Below, piece after piece: positions 11,201-24,700 of a stretch of DNA of 64,000 nt. Position numbers and translations under genes: made by a program. The DNA is from Mortierella hygrophila (lineage: Eukaryota > Mortierellomycota > Mortierellomycetes > Mortierellales > Mortierellaceae): assembly GCA_015680625.1 (NCBI GenBank), contig JAAAXW010000080.1, forward strand, positions 88,250-152,249, written 5' to 3'. How positions within the stretch are numbered: the stretch's first letter is position 1; the number at the start of each line of letters is the position of its first letter. Under the pieces are notes generated by a model, which did not search any database, had not been told where the DNA came from, and saw only the letters and a program-made list of their open reading frames with translations.

Positions 11201-14200
11201 TGCACTAGTTGTCCGGACTCGCAGCAGCAGCAGCAGCAGCACCAACCATTTATTGGCCAGAAAGCTCTCTGTTTAGGTAAAATACAGCCACTTTTGCGCA
11301 CTGTTCACTTTGTGTGTTTCGTTTGTGGTTTTCGAGATGGCCCTCTAGTTGGAATTTGATATCGACACAAACGACAAGCACCTTGTCATTTCATCTCCTC
11401 TTTTTCTTCTCCTTCAAAATATCCATCGCCTTTTTTTCTCCCTTCTTCCTCTGTATTATCATCTTCCTTCCTGTCTTCCTGTATATTATCGCTATCCCCC
11501 TCCTGTGTCTTTTCCATCTCTTTCTTTTTCATTCCCTCCAATCCCTCACTACCTTTCGCTTTACTTATCTCTCCTATCCAACGTGTATCCATTCAAACTT
11601 GTATGTGTGCTCGCTCGTGGATGTCAAAAGCTTGCGTTCTAGCTGGTCCTTGACCAAAAATACTGTGCTGTTCATCGCTCACGCACTCCAACGCACAACC
11701 CCCATTCTTCACCAAAAGTAAAAAAAAAGAAAAAAACCTCCGTGCTCACACACACAGCAGGTTATAATTACTCACTCTGTCCCCTACTCATCTGCTGCAA
11801 CCATAGGGCAATCGTCAAGCTCTTTCTTCACCCCTTCTTCTTTTCCCTCCACTTCCCCTGTCTCAGGAGCAGGAACACCAATACTAACAACAACCCCTAC
11901 CGAGACAACCGTCACCATCACAACCACAGACATCAACTGTCGCTGTCCCCCTGAAAAACTCGCCTCCTGTCCTCATCAACTCTCATTACCTTCTTCTCCT
12001 TCTTCCCCCTCCACCGCCACTTCCCTTCCGCATCAACAACAACAACAACAACAACAATTAACAGTAACCCCGTCATTAATTTACGCCGAAATCCAGCCCT
12101 TGCGTTACTTTCGTCCCCAAGAAGACAACCAGAACCACAACACCAACACCGCTGACGACTCGATTGAGCCATTCCCAACCGACCTGGAAATTCAAGTCCA
12201 AAACTCGCTCGACTACCTCTACTCACTAGAGACTTATCCCTTGTCCGAGCAGGAGGTCATCAAAAGGTCCCTCTTGAAACGTAAAAAACGCCCTCAGAGC
12301 TGGATTGCCCTGAAAGAGTTTGTCAGTAATCGCGTCCTTGGCCACCACAAAGAGAGGAACAGTAAGCAGCAGCAACAAGAGTGTCCTACTCCGACGGACC
12401 GACCCCCTCTTCTTTTTCTTGGTCACAACCGTAACCACAGCACACCACTTCTTGGGAATCACCAGCAGCAAGGAGGCCAGCAAGAGCTTCTTCGTTCGCC
12501 TTCACCTTCTCCTTCGTTACCTGTTACTTCCTCTGGTGTTACCGGTACCCCTCGTTCGGCACCGAATTCGTTCTCGCGTGCGACCTCTCGTCTTTTGAGG
12601 ACAGGTTCAGCTCGTTTGTCAGAAGACTCTCGGCCTCAGCAGCAGGTAAAGAAAGGCGATCCAAAGAGGTCATAACAGGTCATAACAGGTCGTAAAAACT
12701 GGGTTTGTGACCCCAAATCAAGTCATCATTTCTTATGTTCCGAGACAAGCGCGTCCTTTGGTTTTGTCGCACGAGCCAATCAGCTCCCCACCCACTTTGT
12801 TTCACCCTCGTTAACCCTGATTGCGTCTACCCTATTCTCTTTTGCCTACCAGCTGCCCTGTGCTCGTGCCCGTTCAAGTCCACCTGCCAATTCTAGCACT
12901 GTCTCCTTACCCAACCACCACAGCTTTGGTGGACACGCCTCTGCCACGCGCCCATCCATGCGAGACTGGACTACAACCTCCTTGGTCAACATAAGAGCTC
13001 CAAGCTCCAGGGCCACCTCCCCACAACCATCCATCATTTCTCCTTCCCCCATTTCCCCTTCATCCTCACCTCGCTCGTCTTCTCCTCCTCCTCATTCTTA
13101 CACCCCCTTTCAACAGAGTCCACGCACCGAGTCAGGATCATCACCTACACACAAAGCCGCCACTCTTAGTCCCTCAACTTCGTTTTCCCAACTTCAATCT
13201 CTCTTTGAACCCAGCACCGCCTCAGTCCCCTCAACCGGTTCTACCATATCGTCGTCATCACTCTCCTACAACCACCCTCCTCACCCTCAAACCTTATCTT
13301 CGACTTCCATGTCCAACTACGCATCGTCTTCGATGAGTTCACTTTCTACTCTCTCAGCAGCCTCCAACGTCTCGCCGATGTTAAGTCCCAGTCCTTCAAA
13401 CATCTCGTTGTTCGCGACATTGCCCAGGAGTCCCCTGCGCAAAACCGCAACTGGAGGCCAACACCCTTTGGCAACGGTATCGACATTCGAGTCAGACCCA
13501 GCAACAGCAATCAACGAGGTCACTGAGAGTGTCGAGGCGGATAAGTCTTCCACAGATACTCAACAGCCAACAGTCGACTCATCAGCAGCAGGAGCGCCGT
13601 CAACCATGAGCGAGAGCATACAGTTATCTTTGAAGGACGCTGCTCCCAGCCTGAAGGAGATGTCATTGGACCATCCCAAGAGCCGTCTCCTCAGTGAGGG
13701 ACAACGGCAAACTGGATCGTCTAATATCGACAAGAAACAGGAGGACTTAAGAGTACTAAAGAGCGCTGTTCTCTCAGGATCTCATAGCATCCCGATGCTC
13801 CAAATCAAGGCCGGTACCCAGAGCAGGGATCTCGAACTAGCCGCTGCTGTCGAACTGGGCGATAACCAGGAGACTAGCGATCCGGATTGGGAAAGTGTTG
13901 CCGTGACATCTGGAGATACTCAACCTCTGTCCCCTCTCACCGCCTCATACCCAGTCTCGATTCATCGTCCTCTGGTCCCTTCCAGCACATCAGTCAATAC
14001 CTCTGCCGATGAAGGCGCCCCAACTGAGTCGGTCGCTGAATCAGAGCCGCAAACACAAACGCTTGCAGAGACTACGCAAACGACAGCTACATCCTCGCCA
14101 GTAGGAGCAACCACTGTCACGGCGCCATCTGAGCCAAAACGGGAGTTTGAGATGTGGATGCCACCACCACCCAGACCACGACAGACACAGGACACACATC

Positions 14201-16909
14201 GAGCTCAGCCCCAACCCCAGCACCATTCTCGACTTCATTTCCCTCGACTCTTGAAACAGCGCTCGTTCAACTTTCCTTTTACGACCTCTTCATCGTCGGC
14301 TTCTAGTACCTCCTCGTTGCAAAATGGATCCAGTGCTAACCCAGCTTCGAGGGCATCAGTCGACGGCGGCTCTTCCTCAAGGTCAGAGGGTCAGGATCCA
14401 ACAGAACGAACGGCGTCATGTGATATCCCTCGCCCTGTTGGACCACCAGATCCTATCCCGCCGCATTACCAGCATCTTCAAAACCGCCAGAACCGGAGAA
14501 GCTCGTCGTTCCGTCGACGGTCACACGCCGGAGAGCTGGAGCGGTTCTCACCTGGATGGGTCATCGTGGAGAACTCTCATCAAGGTGGTAGCCAAACAGG
14601 AGGAGCAACGTCGCCTACTAGGGCTTCTATGAGCGACGATCAAGCGACGGCGGCTACTTCTCCGGAGGCGCATCAGCGACTTAGCTCAGCAACTACATCT
14701 CGTCGTCATGTGTCCTTGGGAGTGCAGCCTCACTTGACGTCCATGTGGGGTCGTCTGTTGACGTCCATTCTTCCTTCAGGAAATGACCATCATCAGCATG
14801 CGCAGGATACCGACAGCGCACCTGTCAGGGACCGGGACAACTCTGCAGCAGCATCAGCACTTCCGTTGAGTGGAGATATTGACCCGTACCTGCAACAACA
14901 GCGCCTGCTCTTGACACCTCTGAGCCAACAACAGCAGATCCACCCCCTCTACCAACAACAGCTGTTCTTCTACGCAGATGAAGTCGTGAGCGAACCTGCG
15001 CGACGAATTTCAGAGTCGTCGGATCCTCCTTGTTTCCAATCAGGTTCCGAGGACGCCTCTAACAACCAGCCAAGGCAGTCTATGGCCAACGAGAGTCTCC
15101 GAAGTTCAGACTCCCTTTCCTTCTTCCCAGCCCTGGCCCACAATGCACATCTACAAGGAGAACTTGCCCAAGAAGACGGCCGTGACAGTCTAGAGATGAA
15201 CTCATCGGACTCGGGGGCCTCTATGAGACCTGATTCGTTTTTCGGTCCGGCTGTTGCTGTGGGTAGCGACACTATCCTGTCACCGAGGTTATTGTCGGCG
15301 GACGGCAAGATTCCCGTCTCTAGTCTGGCATTGTCGCAGCCTCCTTCTTACTGGGAGGCCGAAATCAAGTACAAGGGTTGGCCCAAGATTGTGCCTCGCC
15401 CCGAGCTAGGTCAAGAGGCTCTACCCCGGTACACGTGCTCTGTCTTCCGAGAGGGTTGTGTTAATCGCAAGACGGAGCTTGTTGGCAACTGGCGACCTTA
15501 TCGCCGTCCTTGGAAGTAAGTCGACACATCGTTTGGTTGTTGCTGTTGTTTTTAATGTAACACGAAGAAAGTGCTGACTATGGTTTGGTGTATTATCTGA
15601 CATGAATAGGAGGACATTTGCTCATCTTCGCGGTACGGCGTTAAGATTATACGCTGTTGATATGGAAGACGTGCCCCGACTCCATGTCCGCAACATCAGT
15701 CTCCAACTAGCGAAATGTGAGATTGCGACCGACTACAAGCAACGACCCAACGTGATCCGGATCCGAGCATGCGATCGTACTGTTTTGATCGAGTGCAAGG
15801 ACAGGGTTGATGCCATGACCTGGTTGGAGCACTTGCAGGCCGCTGCCAACATTGCGACTAGTCTTGAGGATAGGTCTATGCCAAAGTTTTATACCTTGCC
15901 TCGAGCTCCGCCACAGTCCCAACAGCAGCAACAGGGCAGTCGATCTGCGGCATCGTCGAATGCACAGTCGAGCGGTGCTGGGTCGAATGTCTCTGTACGG
16001 AACCATCAACAAACTCCTCAGCCACTGCCGCCAGTTCAGCCATTGTTGGCACAGCAGCAGCAGCAGCAGCAGCGTCGTGCGTCTGTGGTGCCGATGGTTG
16101 CTTCTCCTCGTAGCAGCACTGAAGTGGATGCAGGCGCAGGTTCTGAGCGTCAAGTTCGACGATCGAGAAGTGGTGAACTCTTGACGACGACGACAGCGAC
16201 GACAACGACACGGTCCGAGCGGAATTCTTCAGGCCGAGAAAGAAGAGAGAGGGGTCGACGAAGCAACGACGCGTTGAGTGACGAGGCGGTACTGCGTAAT
16301 GTTCTCCGGGCTCTGGGTCATTCGCCGGAATCGAGCTCGGGCTCCTCACCTTCGGCGGATGAGAATGAGGTTGATGAGGAAGATGACAGCGAGGATGATG
16401 AGGATGACGGTCAGGCCACAGATGTTGAGGCGGATCCTTCTTCTGCGGCTTCCACGACTGCAGCGGCGGTTGCGGCGCGAGGGTCAATGAGGCGTAGGAG
16501 ATCGGCTGGGCATCGGTGTGGTGGCACCTGTCATCATCATCACAACCACAGCCACGGTCGCAGCCACAGACACCGGGATCACCACCACCATGACCATAAT
16601 ACGACGATTGTAGTTGCGGACCGTCCAGCTGTGACCAGTGTTATTGCGACAGATGATGAAGGAGGTCACTCTCCTGCTGGTGGAAGGCGGAGTGAGGATC
16701 ATTCGGGTCTAGAGACACCTACATCGAGGCGTAGTCTTTCTCGACTTGTGACTTCGCCCAGCGCACAGACTGCAGCGCGCCAGCAACAGAGGGCGAGTTG
16801 GAACAGGAGGCTGTTTGGAGGTCTCTGGAATCATCACCATGATTCTTCCTCTTCGCAGCAGCAGCAGCAGCAGCAACATACTCCCGAGCCTTTGACCGCT
16901 GCAACTTAA
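8284..16909 (+). CDS. PH-domain protein, very large and mostly disordered (2049 aa, 5 exons)
   Basis: Exons 8284-9361, 10947-11276, 11867-12645, 12853-15515 and 15610-16909 join in phase (6150 nt). A single pleckstrin-homology domain lies at about residues 1589-1698, split by the last intron. It starts at CSVFREGCVNRK, continues RPWKRTFAHLRGTALRLYAV, and ends with the Trp helix MTWLEHLQAA. The start resembles PH domains of the EFA6/PSD type; such domains bind phosphoinositides, so a cortical or membrane-adaptor role is plausible but inferred. A conserved-looking helical patch (DLEIQVQNSLDYLYSLETY) is in exon 3. The remainder is Ser/Pro/Gln-rich with poly-Q, an acidic stretch and a His-rich segment near the C-terminus. 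Oddity: intron 1 is 1585 nt, so exon 1 could be a separate gene. Both sides match in phase and low-complexity character. Confidence 0.75.
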
Positions 16910-18500
16910 GAGAAGGACGTTGGGCGAGTTTTTCTTTTACTATTTCTAATTTATATTTCTTTTTTACACATCTTCTCCTTGCCAGTAATACCTGCAAGTT
17001 GCAGTCAATTAACCTACCAAAACTACAATAATAAAGTAAAAAAGCATGTCGTTTTAGTAGTTGTTGTTAATATGGAAGGAAAAGAGAAAGGCAAGGACTC
17101 AAGTATCAACAATCACTGAGAACGAACCAAAGAACAAAAAAAAAAAAGACGCGAAGCACAAGAAACCAAAAACGAAAGGCAAAGAGAAAGCAAATTACAA
17201 AAAGAGAAGGGAAAAAAAGGACTAGCTCCCAGTTGCAAGTTTATCGCTTCTACTTTTAGAGACTTTGAGGCAAAGTCTCCTTTTTTCTATCAAATGTGAA
17301 GGAGAAAATGAGAATTCACCCTTAAGAAAATGGTCGAATCCCCCTTCCCAGGGGAACCATCTGGTAACTTTTCCCGTGTCATTCAACGGTCGCAGTCAAA
17401 GGGAAGGAGAAAAAAAATGCGCTTGTAGCTCTAATGGACACCCTAAAGAAAGGCAATTGCACTGAACAAAGCAATGAGGAAAGTAGTTGGGGGTAGAAAG
17501 GATTAAAGAAGAGAGAGAGTGAGAGAGAGAGAGAGAAGGAGAGAAAGAAAATTGACGGGGAGGGAGGGTGGGATGGATCAGGACAAATATGTGCACGATT
17601 CCTCTCAAAATAGTGTCATTGACTAAAAGCGTGGACAGGAAAAAAACAAGGGGGTTGGTTGTGTTGACAGCAAACCCAATAGGACAATAGGGGGAGAAAG
17701 AGAAAAGAGAAAGGGGAGGACAAAGAAATAGACCACATGGGACAACATTGATGCATGCATACTTTTGGTCCTTGGTGGACTAAGGATTGAGAGCGTGCTC
17801 GAAACTATTGAGGCAAAAAAAAAGAGAGAGATGGAGAGGAGAGATTGACGGAGGAGGGGTGGTGTTGAAGGCAGAGAAAAGGGGGGGAAGGGAGGAAGGA
17901 GAGCATTCCAGGCGGCATTCCTCCTTTGCCTCGACGCCTCTGCAAACATGAGAATCCTAAAGAAAGAGCAAAAAAAATGAAGGTTGAGCGGATGGTGAAA
18001 AAATAGAAAAAAAAATGGAGAGGAGAATAAATTTGTCTGCCGCATTGGACCATGGGCACCATTGAGATTATTTTTCTTGTTTTGTTTTTTTCTGCATGGA
18101 GTACTACCCCCGAATAACGGTGAATGTGGATGGGCACTGGATCGGTCCCTCCGTTGTGATTGTCCTGTGTGGTTGCATGCTCTAGGTTTATTGATTGCCT
18201 TTTGTTCTTGTTGTTTGGACAGTCGTACAATGGTGTATGCCAGGGCTGTCTCGAATCCAACGGTGCACACATCAAAAAGAAGAGCAGTGTTAGCTCAATT
18301 GCATGTACGCAGATACACAACTCAGTTGCCCCCAACTTGTCTTTCTGTCTTTCTTCTTCTTCGTTTTCTTATTCTTTCTTCTCTTCCTTCATTCTTTTTT
18401 TTTTCTCCTTCATCTCACTTTCATTCCCTCTTTCAACTAATCCCTATACCCTCCTTCATTCACTCCCTGCTCTCATCCACCACACACTATACCCCTACAC
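16910..18500. other. Intergenic, purine-rich, no supportable gene
   Basis: GA-rich on the plus strand at about 17490-18040. The CT-rich segment at about 18330-18480 leads into the next gene and is probably its promoter and leader. Confidence 0.6.
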
Positions 18501-21341
18501 ATGAACAGAGATCGAGACCCTACCCAGGTGATCGGCTCTCCTGCCACACCAACACCTTCTACAAACATCACAGAAACATACTCAACCCCACTCCCAGCAC
18601 CAACAGCCTCAACTCCGGCAGAACCACTAACTGGCCTCTCAAAGATCAAGCAAACCGCCCTCCTCCTCAAACAAAAGGTCGCCGGGACCAACAACAAACC
18701 CCAGAAGCAGCCCAACAAGATCTCTCACCCCTGGGCCATCAATCCTTCCTCTCGCTCTGCCTCCTTCCCCTCTCCTACTAGCTCGCCTTCTTCTCCTTAT
18801 TCCCCTAATCATGGCGCTGTCCCTTCGCCCTCCTCTTTACCAACTAGCCCTGCGCATTCTATGGGAGGGAGTGGAGGGAAGGCGGTGGGGATCAAGGCCA
18901 TGATTGCTGCGAGGGAGGACCCGTCGTTGAGTTGCAACAAGATGGCCCCTCCTGGGACTCAGCCCATCCCTGCACCGCAGAAACGTGAAGCGAGAGCTGG
19001 TATGACCAAACTTCAGCTGTCACAGCCTCCCTCTTCTTCCCCTTCTTTGACTATTCAGTCATCTTCTGCTGCTACTGCCATGTCTGTGGACGGGCAGGAT
19101 CGAAATGACGGACAGAGCAAGGAAGAGGAACAGGAGGAGAAGAAGAAGGAGAAGGAGAGGGAGGAGAGGGAGAGGCGACGGAGGCAGAAAAAGAGAGAAT
19201 CTATCCAGGAACAACAACAGCAGCAGCAGCAGCAGCAGGAAACAACACCATCGACAACAGCCACAACCACACCACCCGCTGCAAAGGTAGCAGTGTTGGA
19301 AAGCATACCCACACTAGACTTTACCACTACAGAATCGACGACAACAACAACAACAGAGAAGAGGTCAAGCAGACGGAGGAATGGAGGTGTTACCTTGATC
19401 CCTAGTCAGTTCACCTCTACTCCTTCTCCGTCTTCTTCGTCGTCGTCGTCTTCATCCGCCCCTTCGCCCCTATCTTCAACCTCGAACACCACGCCTTCTT
19501 TGGGTTCACCTGTTCAGCCTGCGTTCATGAAGGCATTTGAGGATATCGGACCAATCGAAACCGTCAAGACTGCCAGCGCCAGTGAGGAGAGACTTTCTAC
19601 GTTATCCACTACAACGACGACGACTCCAACAAATACAACGACGACGATAGGGACGACCGCACGTTCTCCTCTGACCTCGGCCCTTCCGCCTCTGTCACCT
19701 TCATTGGCATCCCCTTCTTTAAATACAACAACGGGAAAGACGCAGCCTGCCTCCCTCTCTGTATTTGACCGCCCCTCAATGTCAGCCCGTCGTCATACGA
19801 CCACCAACAGTCCAAGCTCCCCCTTGACCTCTTCACCATTTGTCCCAACCCGCCATCCGACTCCCCCTGTCCCTGGCCTTCCCGCTGCCGGGATGACCTC
19901 CCATAATTATCAGCCCAAGAGTGTGATCAACCCGACCCTTCGCCAGCTGCAGACCCCCAATATCCCGACCAACCTGGTCCAGGCCCGCATCTTGCAGCAA
20001 GAGGCGGAAAAACGGAAAGCCGAGGAACTGGCCAAGATCCCTATCACCGCAAACTTGCGGCAGGTGAAGAAGATCCAGGCCGTCCTTGTTTCGGACGATG
20101 AGGATGATGACCCTAAAGCGGGAAGATCGTCTTCGGCCAGCTCTTCGGCCTCCTCTTCACTCAGCGCGGGGACCTCGACAAGACCTCGATCCAAGACTGC
20201 GACGGCGACATCACAGACTTCGGTGCCTGTGTCAGTCTTGGTGGGCGGAAAGCGACGAGGCGATCGGAACCATGTCGAGCCTGTTGCGATCCCGAAGAGG
20301 TTGGCGGATCAGGTCGAGCACATCTTAGGACGCAAGCTTGCAGGCAAGGGAAACGTCCTAGACGAGCGCGAGAAAGAGCGCGAGGTAACAATAAGCACTG
20401 CTCGACTTTTTTTTGTTTTATGTTCTTGAGACTGCTCGCTTTTTTGTTTGAAATTGGCTTTGCAATTGACTAATTGATTACTACTAATTAGGAGGAAGAA
20501 GCGCGAAAGGCTGCCGAGCCATTGCCGCCCATAGTCCTGGGCAAACCGCGCAAGCGTGCCGTCACATCTGCCCACATCCGCAACTTGGTCTCTTCGTGGG
20601 ACACCAAGGTCGAAGTAGCCAAGGAGCTGACCTCGGAAGCTGAACGGATCCGACTCTTCTTGGAGGAACGCAGTACGGCGCACGCAGAAATGCCCAAACC
20701 TAAAGTGGCCCCTACTGCTGAAGAGTTGTTGAGGCCCCTTCCCGCTCTCCCACCCCCTCCCTCACCCTCAGAACTCCATCAACTGCTGGTCAATGGTGGA
20801 GTAGCTTCCTCAAGTTCTAATTTGGATGTTGCTGGTGGAAGCATTGGAAGGCGACGTGGAAGGACTGTGGCGACTTCGAATGGTACTGGTAGCAGTAGGT
20901 CGTTTGGACATTCGAAGGGCGCCAGTGTTGCGTCTGCTTCTCCGTCGACATCGGTACAGCCGCCGCTGCAAAAGACGAAGATCCTGTTGTCCACGCCCTC
21001 TCAGAGTAGCTTTGTTTCTACGACCACTACGTCAAGTAGTGAGAAGGGAGCTAAGCTCTTGGAACAAGTAGACCAGAAGGATGTTGAAGCTAGCACTCAC
21101 CGACCAACCCTCTCGGTAATTATTATTTTTTGCTTTTTGTTCGCTTATTGTGTTTTCGACTAATTGGCAGGGATCTCACCAGGAAAACTCAACTTACCAT
21201 CCACCTTTATATGTTTTGGTTTCATCCTAGACGGAGGCCTTGGACACGTCAAAGAGGACAGGCGAGTTGTTGGTCAGCAAGACGGCAATCAATCGACCCC
21301 GTCGTAAGCGCAACCCTACCATCACCCAAGAAGTCATGTAA
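18501..21341 (+). CDS. Unknown fungal protein, disordered with charged coiled coil (872 aa, 3 exons)
   Basis: Exons 18501-20384, 20492-21115 and 21231-21341 join in phase 0; the introns are 107 and 115 nt. The start ATG follows a CT-rich leader. The N-terminal half is Ser/Thr/Pro-rich. At about 19105-19240 a strongly charged Glu/Lys/Arg stretch followed by poly-Gln suggests a coiled coil. The most protein-like part spans intron 1: VEHILGRKLAGKG, then HIRNLVSSWDTKVEVAKEL and SEAERIRLFLEERS, which looks helical. The C-terminus is basic (NRPRRKRNP), possibly a nuclear localisation signal. I do not recognise the family and assign no function. Confidence 0.7.
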
Positions 21342-21794
21342 AGCTACTTACCCCCTGACTCTTCTCCCGATCCCCCCTCCCACTTCCACCTTCCCACTTC
21401 CACCCTTTCTCTCCTTCCCCTCCTTCTCTTCCTCCTCCTCCTCCTCCTTCTCTTCCTCCTCCTCCTCCTCCCCATTCCAATTTACGACAAAAAATATTTT
21501 GAAAACAATGCCACCTTGTAAGAAACGAAAACAAACCAAAAACGCAAACCAGCAACGCTCTCTAGCATCATGAACAATAAACAAAAAATATGTTATGAAT
21601 ATTTATATACTCTCTTTTTTTTTTTCTTATTTGGTGAAACGTTGAAGAGAACAAGGGTACAAGTACAATGGATTGAGGATGATGGGTATTTTGGTGTGTG
21701 AATGGGTAAAATAAATATGGGCAAAATGGGAAGATGAATGAAGAAAAAAAAATAGAGCTGGGGAGGAGAGGGGGGAGGGGGTGGTAAAAACCCC
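21342..21794. other. 3' flank between convergent genes, CT-rich
   Basis: A strong CT tract at about 21352-21475 (TCCTCC repeats), then AT-rich sequence. No gene is supportable. Confidence 0.6.
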
Positions 21795-24700
21795 CTAGGG
21801 AAAGTTAATGGCGACGTTCTTGTTGGCTTGGATCATCAACTGTGCTGGGACCGAGGATCCACCAGCACCCAGGGCAGAACCCTCTGGAGACATCGTTGCC
21901 GCAGGGGCCGTCATCGTCGCCGTTGGTGTAGCCGACGAAGACTTTGTGGCTGTGCCAGTAACACGGGGAGGTACGGATGCAGCTGCTCCACCTTGAGGTT
22001 GGAACGTCCCCGTCAAGGAATGCTGGCCCTCAGAAGCCTTGAGTCCGTTCACGCTGACGTCCGTCTGGTTATGGGATGCACCAAAGGGCAGGATGATGTT
22101 CCCAGCCTTGGACAATTGAATATCGGGTGAGTCGATCTGGAAGGTCGAGGATTGGTTCCATCCATTACTGATGTCCAACCAAATCTGGCCGTCCAATGTG
22201 TTCAAATTCACTGTCGTCGGTGTCATCGATCCTCCTCCTCCTGAACTTGAAGACGAAGGACCGGAAGAGGCGGCATCAAAGCCAACGGTGGCATTGATAT
22301 CCCCACTTACGCTCATAACAGCCAACTGATCCCTCACAATAACGGACTGTAGCACCACACTCGCCGGAGAACCGGAATTCGACGTGTACGAGATCGAAAG
22401 CGCATTGATGTTGAGGGATTGGACAACCATGTTGCGGTTCGAGACACCGCGGAACTTGTAGGTCGCGTTCCTGTGTAGGGTTTGGTCCAAGTTGATGAGG
22501 ATGTCTTGCTGGTCCAGCAGGATGTCCAATCCGATTTCGTGGGTGTAGTTGGCAGAGGAGGATGAGGATGAGGAGAGGGGCTTAGGGCGGGGCATCTCGA
22601 TGGTGAGAATGGAGTCCGAGCAGAGGACCGAGGATATAAAGAATTCTCGGTGGTTGTTCGCCTCGTCCTATTAGAAGTAGCAAAAATCATAACATGATGT
22701 GAGTAAACCAAACGTGCAAAGGACAGAGCTCATTTTGAAGACAACAAAATAATATATTTGGAGACTTACGTCCATGACAAAGCTCGAGAAGCCATTGTCG
22801 AGTGTTGAGACCTTGAACCCAGTCAAATCTTGCCGATTCTTCATATTGTAGAATTGGCGTCTGAGTTTCATGATCACCCTTGTCTCTGTCGAACTTGGCG
22901 AGTCCACAATATTAATGACTCCTTTCTATTAACGACGTGCATCCAAATAACATTGAAGAACAAAGATACGTAAGTCAGAGGGTGCTTGAAGTAAAGAGGT
23001 TGTGCAACATGCCGTAACGAGAAAAGGATGAAAAATGGGCGTACAGTGCGGGTTTGGTAGTCGAGGGAGATGCCTTGGACGGTGGCGGGGTCAATGGTAT
23101 AGATAATGGGCTCAACGGTGTTGGGGTCGATTGCAATGCATACACGGAACCAGTGCAATAAGAAGGCCTATTGTGCACACATTCGTAGAACGTTAATTAA
23201 ATTTTACATAATCCCCGATATGTATTCAATATCACGAACAACAAAAGTGAAATAACATGCATGGCAGCAGTGAATGAATGATTAACGAACTTACGGTGGC
23301 GACGGCGATGAGACCAGCAGGAATGAGAATGATCAGCAAAAGTACCCACCATCGACATCCTCCACAGAAGAATTTACAAAACTTGCGCTTGGGTACTCGG
23401 GTATAGGCGGGCCCCTGCTGGAAGGGCGGTAAGGGTGCGAGGTAGTTGTGTTCGTCAGTCGAGACCACCGTCTCATGAGCACTCCAAGCATCAGCGTTTC
23501 CATTCTTGGAACTCCGGTGGTTGTAGGGCTGGTAGTTGGTGGCTCGAGACCCGGCCTTGGCTCGAAGGAGTTCCGCGGCCGTGGCTGCTGTCGAAGAACT
23601 GGCTGTGTTGTTGTGATCGCTTCCGTCGTGGTGCTGGAAGTAGATGTTGGTGTTGTTGCTGTCGTGACGGTGATGACGCGAATGACGCGAATGAGGTCGA
23701 TGGTTCGATATGGACGAGTGGATGTTGGAGTTGTCGGGGGAGGTCGATCGGGCGTGATGAAGGTACCGTTCTACACGCGGGTCTTTGTACTTGGGGCCTC
23801 CTCCTTCACGTCCTGCAGTGTACCGACTCATGCTGGAGTGGGGCCGGATGATATCCTCACCACGCCCATCGAATTCTGGTGATAGACCGGTGATGATTCC
23901 TGTGGTCGACATGTCGTTCAATGGCCAAGACTGATGGTTTGGTTTGCCGTCACCACCGATATCGTCCATTTCCAGCGAGACGTGGTGTGATTTGCTCGAG
24001 TCTGGGTGGATCTGTTGGGAGATGCTATTCATTGTCGACTGATGGTGTGAATGATGATGATGGCTCCTTGACTCAGAGTGGCGAGAAGAGGCGACGGAGG
24101 ATGGGGAAAGGGGCCGTTCTGGAATTTGCCAGACGATAGATGTGGAGCCATTGGTCCTGTAGCTGCTGCTGGTGTCGATGGAGGCCTTTCGTTGACGATC
24201 CTCTGATTCCCTCCCTTCTTCGCGATCGCGATCATCACGGACGCCTTGATTGGTGTAATGGCTCAGGTTTTCATCTTCGTTGTCGCTGTTACTGTCCCAG
24301 TGATCTGACAGCATGCTCTCGGCGTCAAGACCCTCCAGAACGTTCATGTGAGGGTGGGTGTGGACGTAGTCCGCGGGCATGGCAACAATTTCGCCCAATG
24401 GACTGGTGGGACGACTGTGGCCATGTCCATTCCTGTGTCCGTTCCCGTTCCCGTTCCCGCTCCCGTTCCCGTTCCCGTTATGATGAATGTAACTACCATT
24501 CCGCGAATTCGTATAGAATGACGATGCCGAGGACCGTGTAGAAGCTCGCGAGGCGGATCTGGGTTCGGGCGAGACGACTCTGCTAGAGCTGACACTTCCC
24601 TGATGGTGCCTGTGGCTCAATCTGCTGGCAGACCGCGACCGTTCGATGTGTTGGTGATCATGTTGGTGTGGCAACCGGTGTGTATGTACCTGGCCTTGGC

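Noticed and set aside
17320..17350. GGTCGAATCCCCC resembling a tRNA T-loop
   Set aside because: No matching acceptor stem, D-arm or anticodon arm can be drawn around it.
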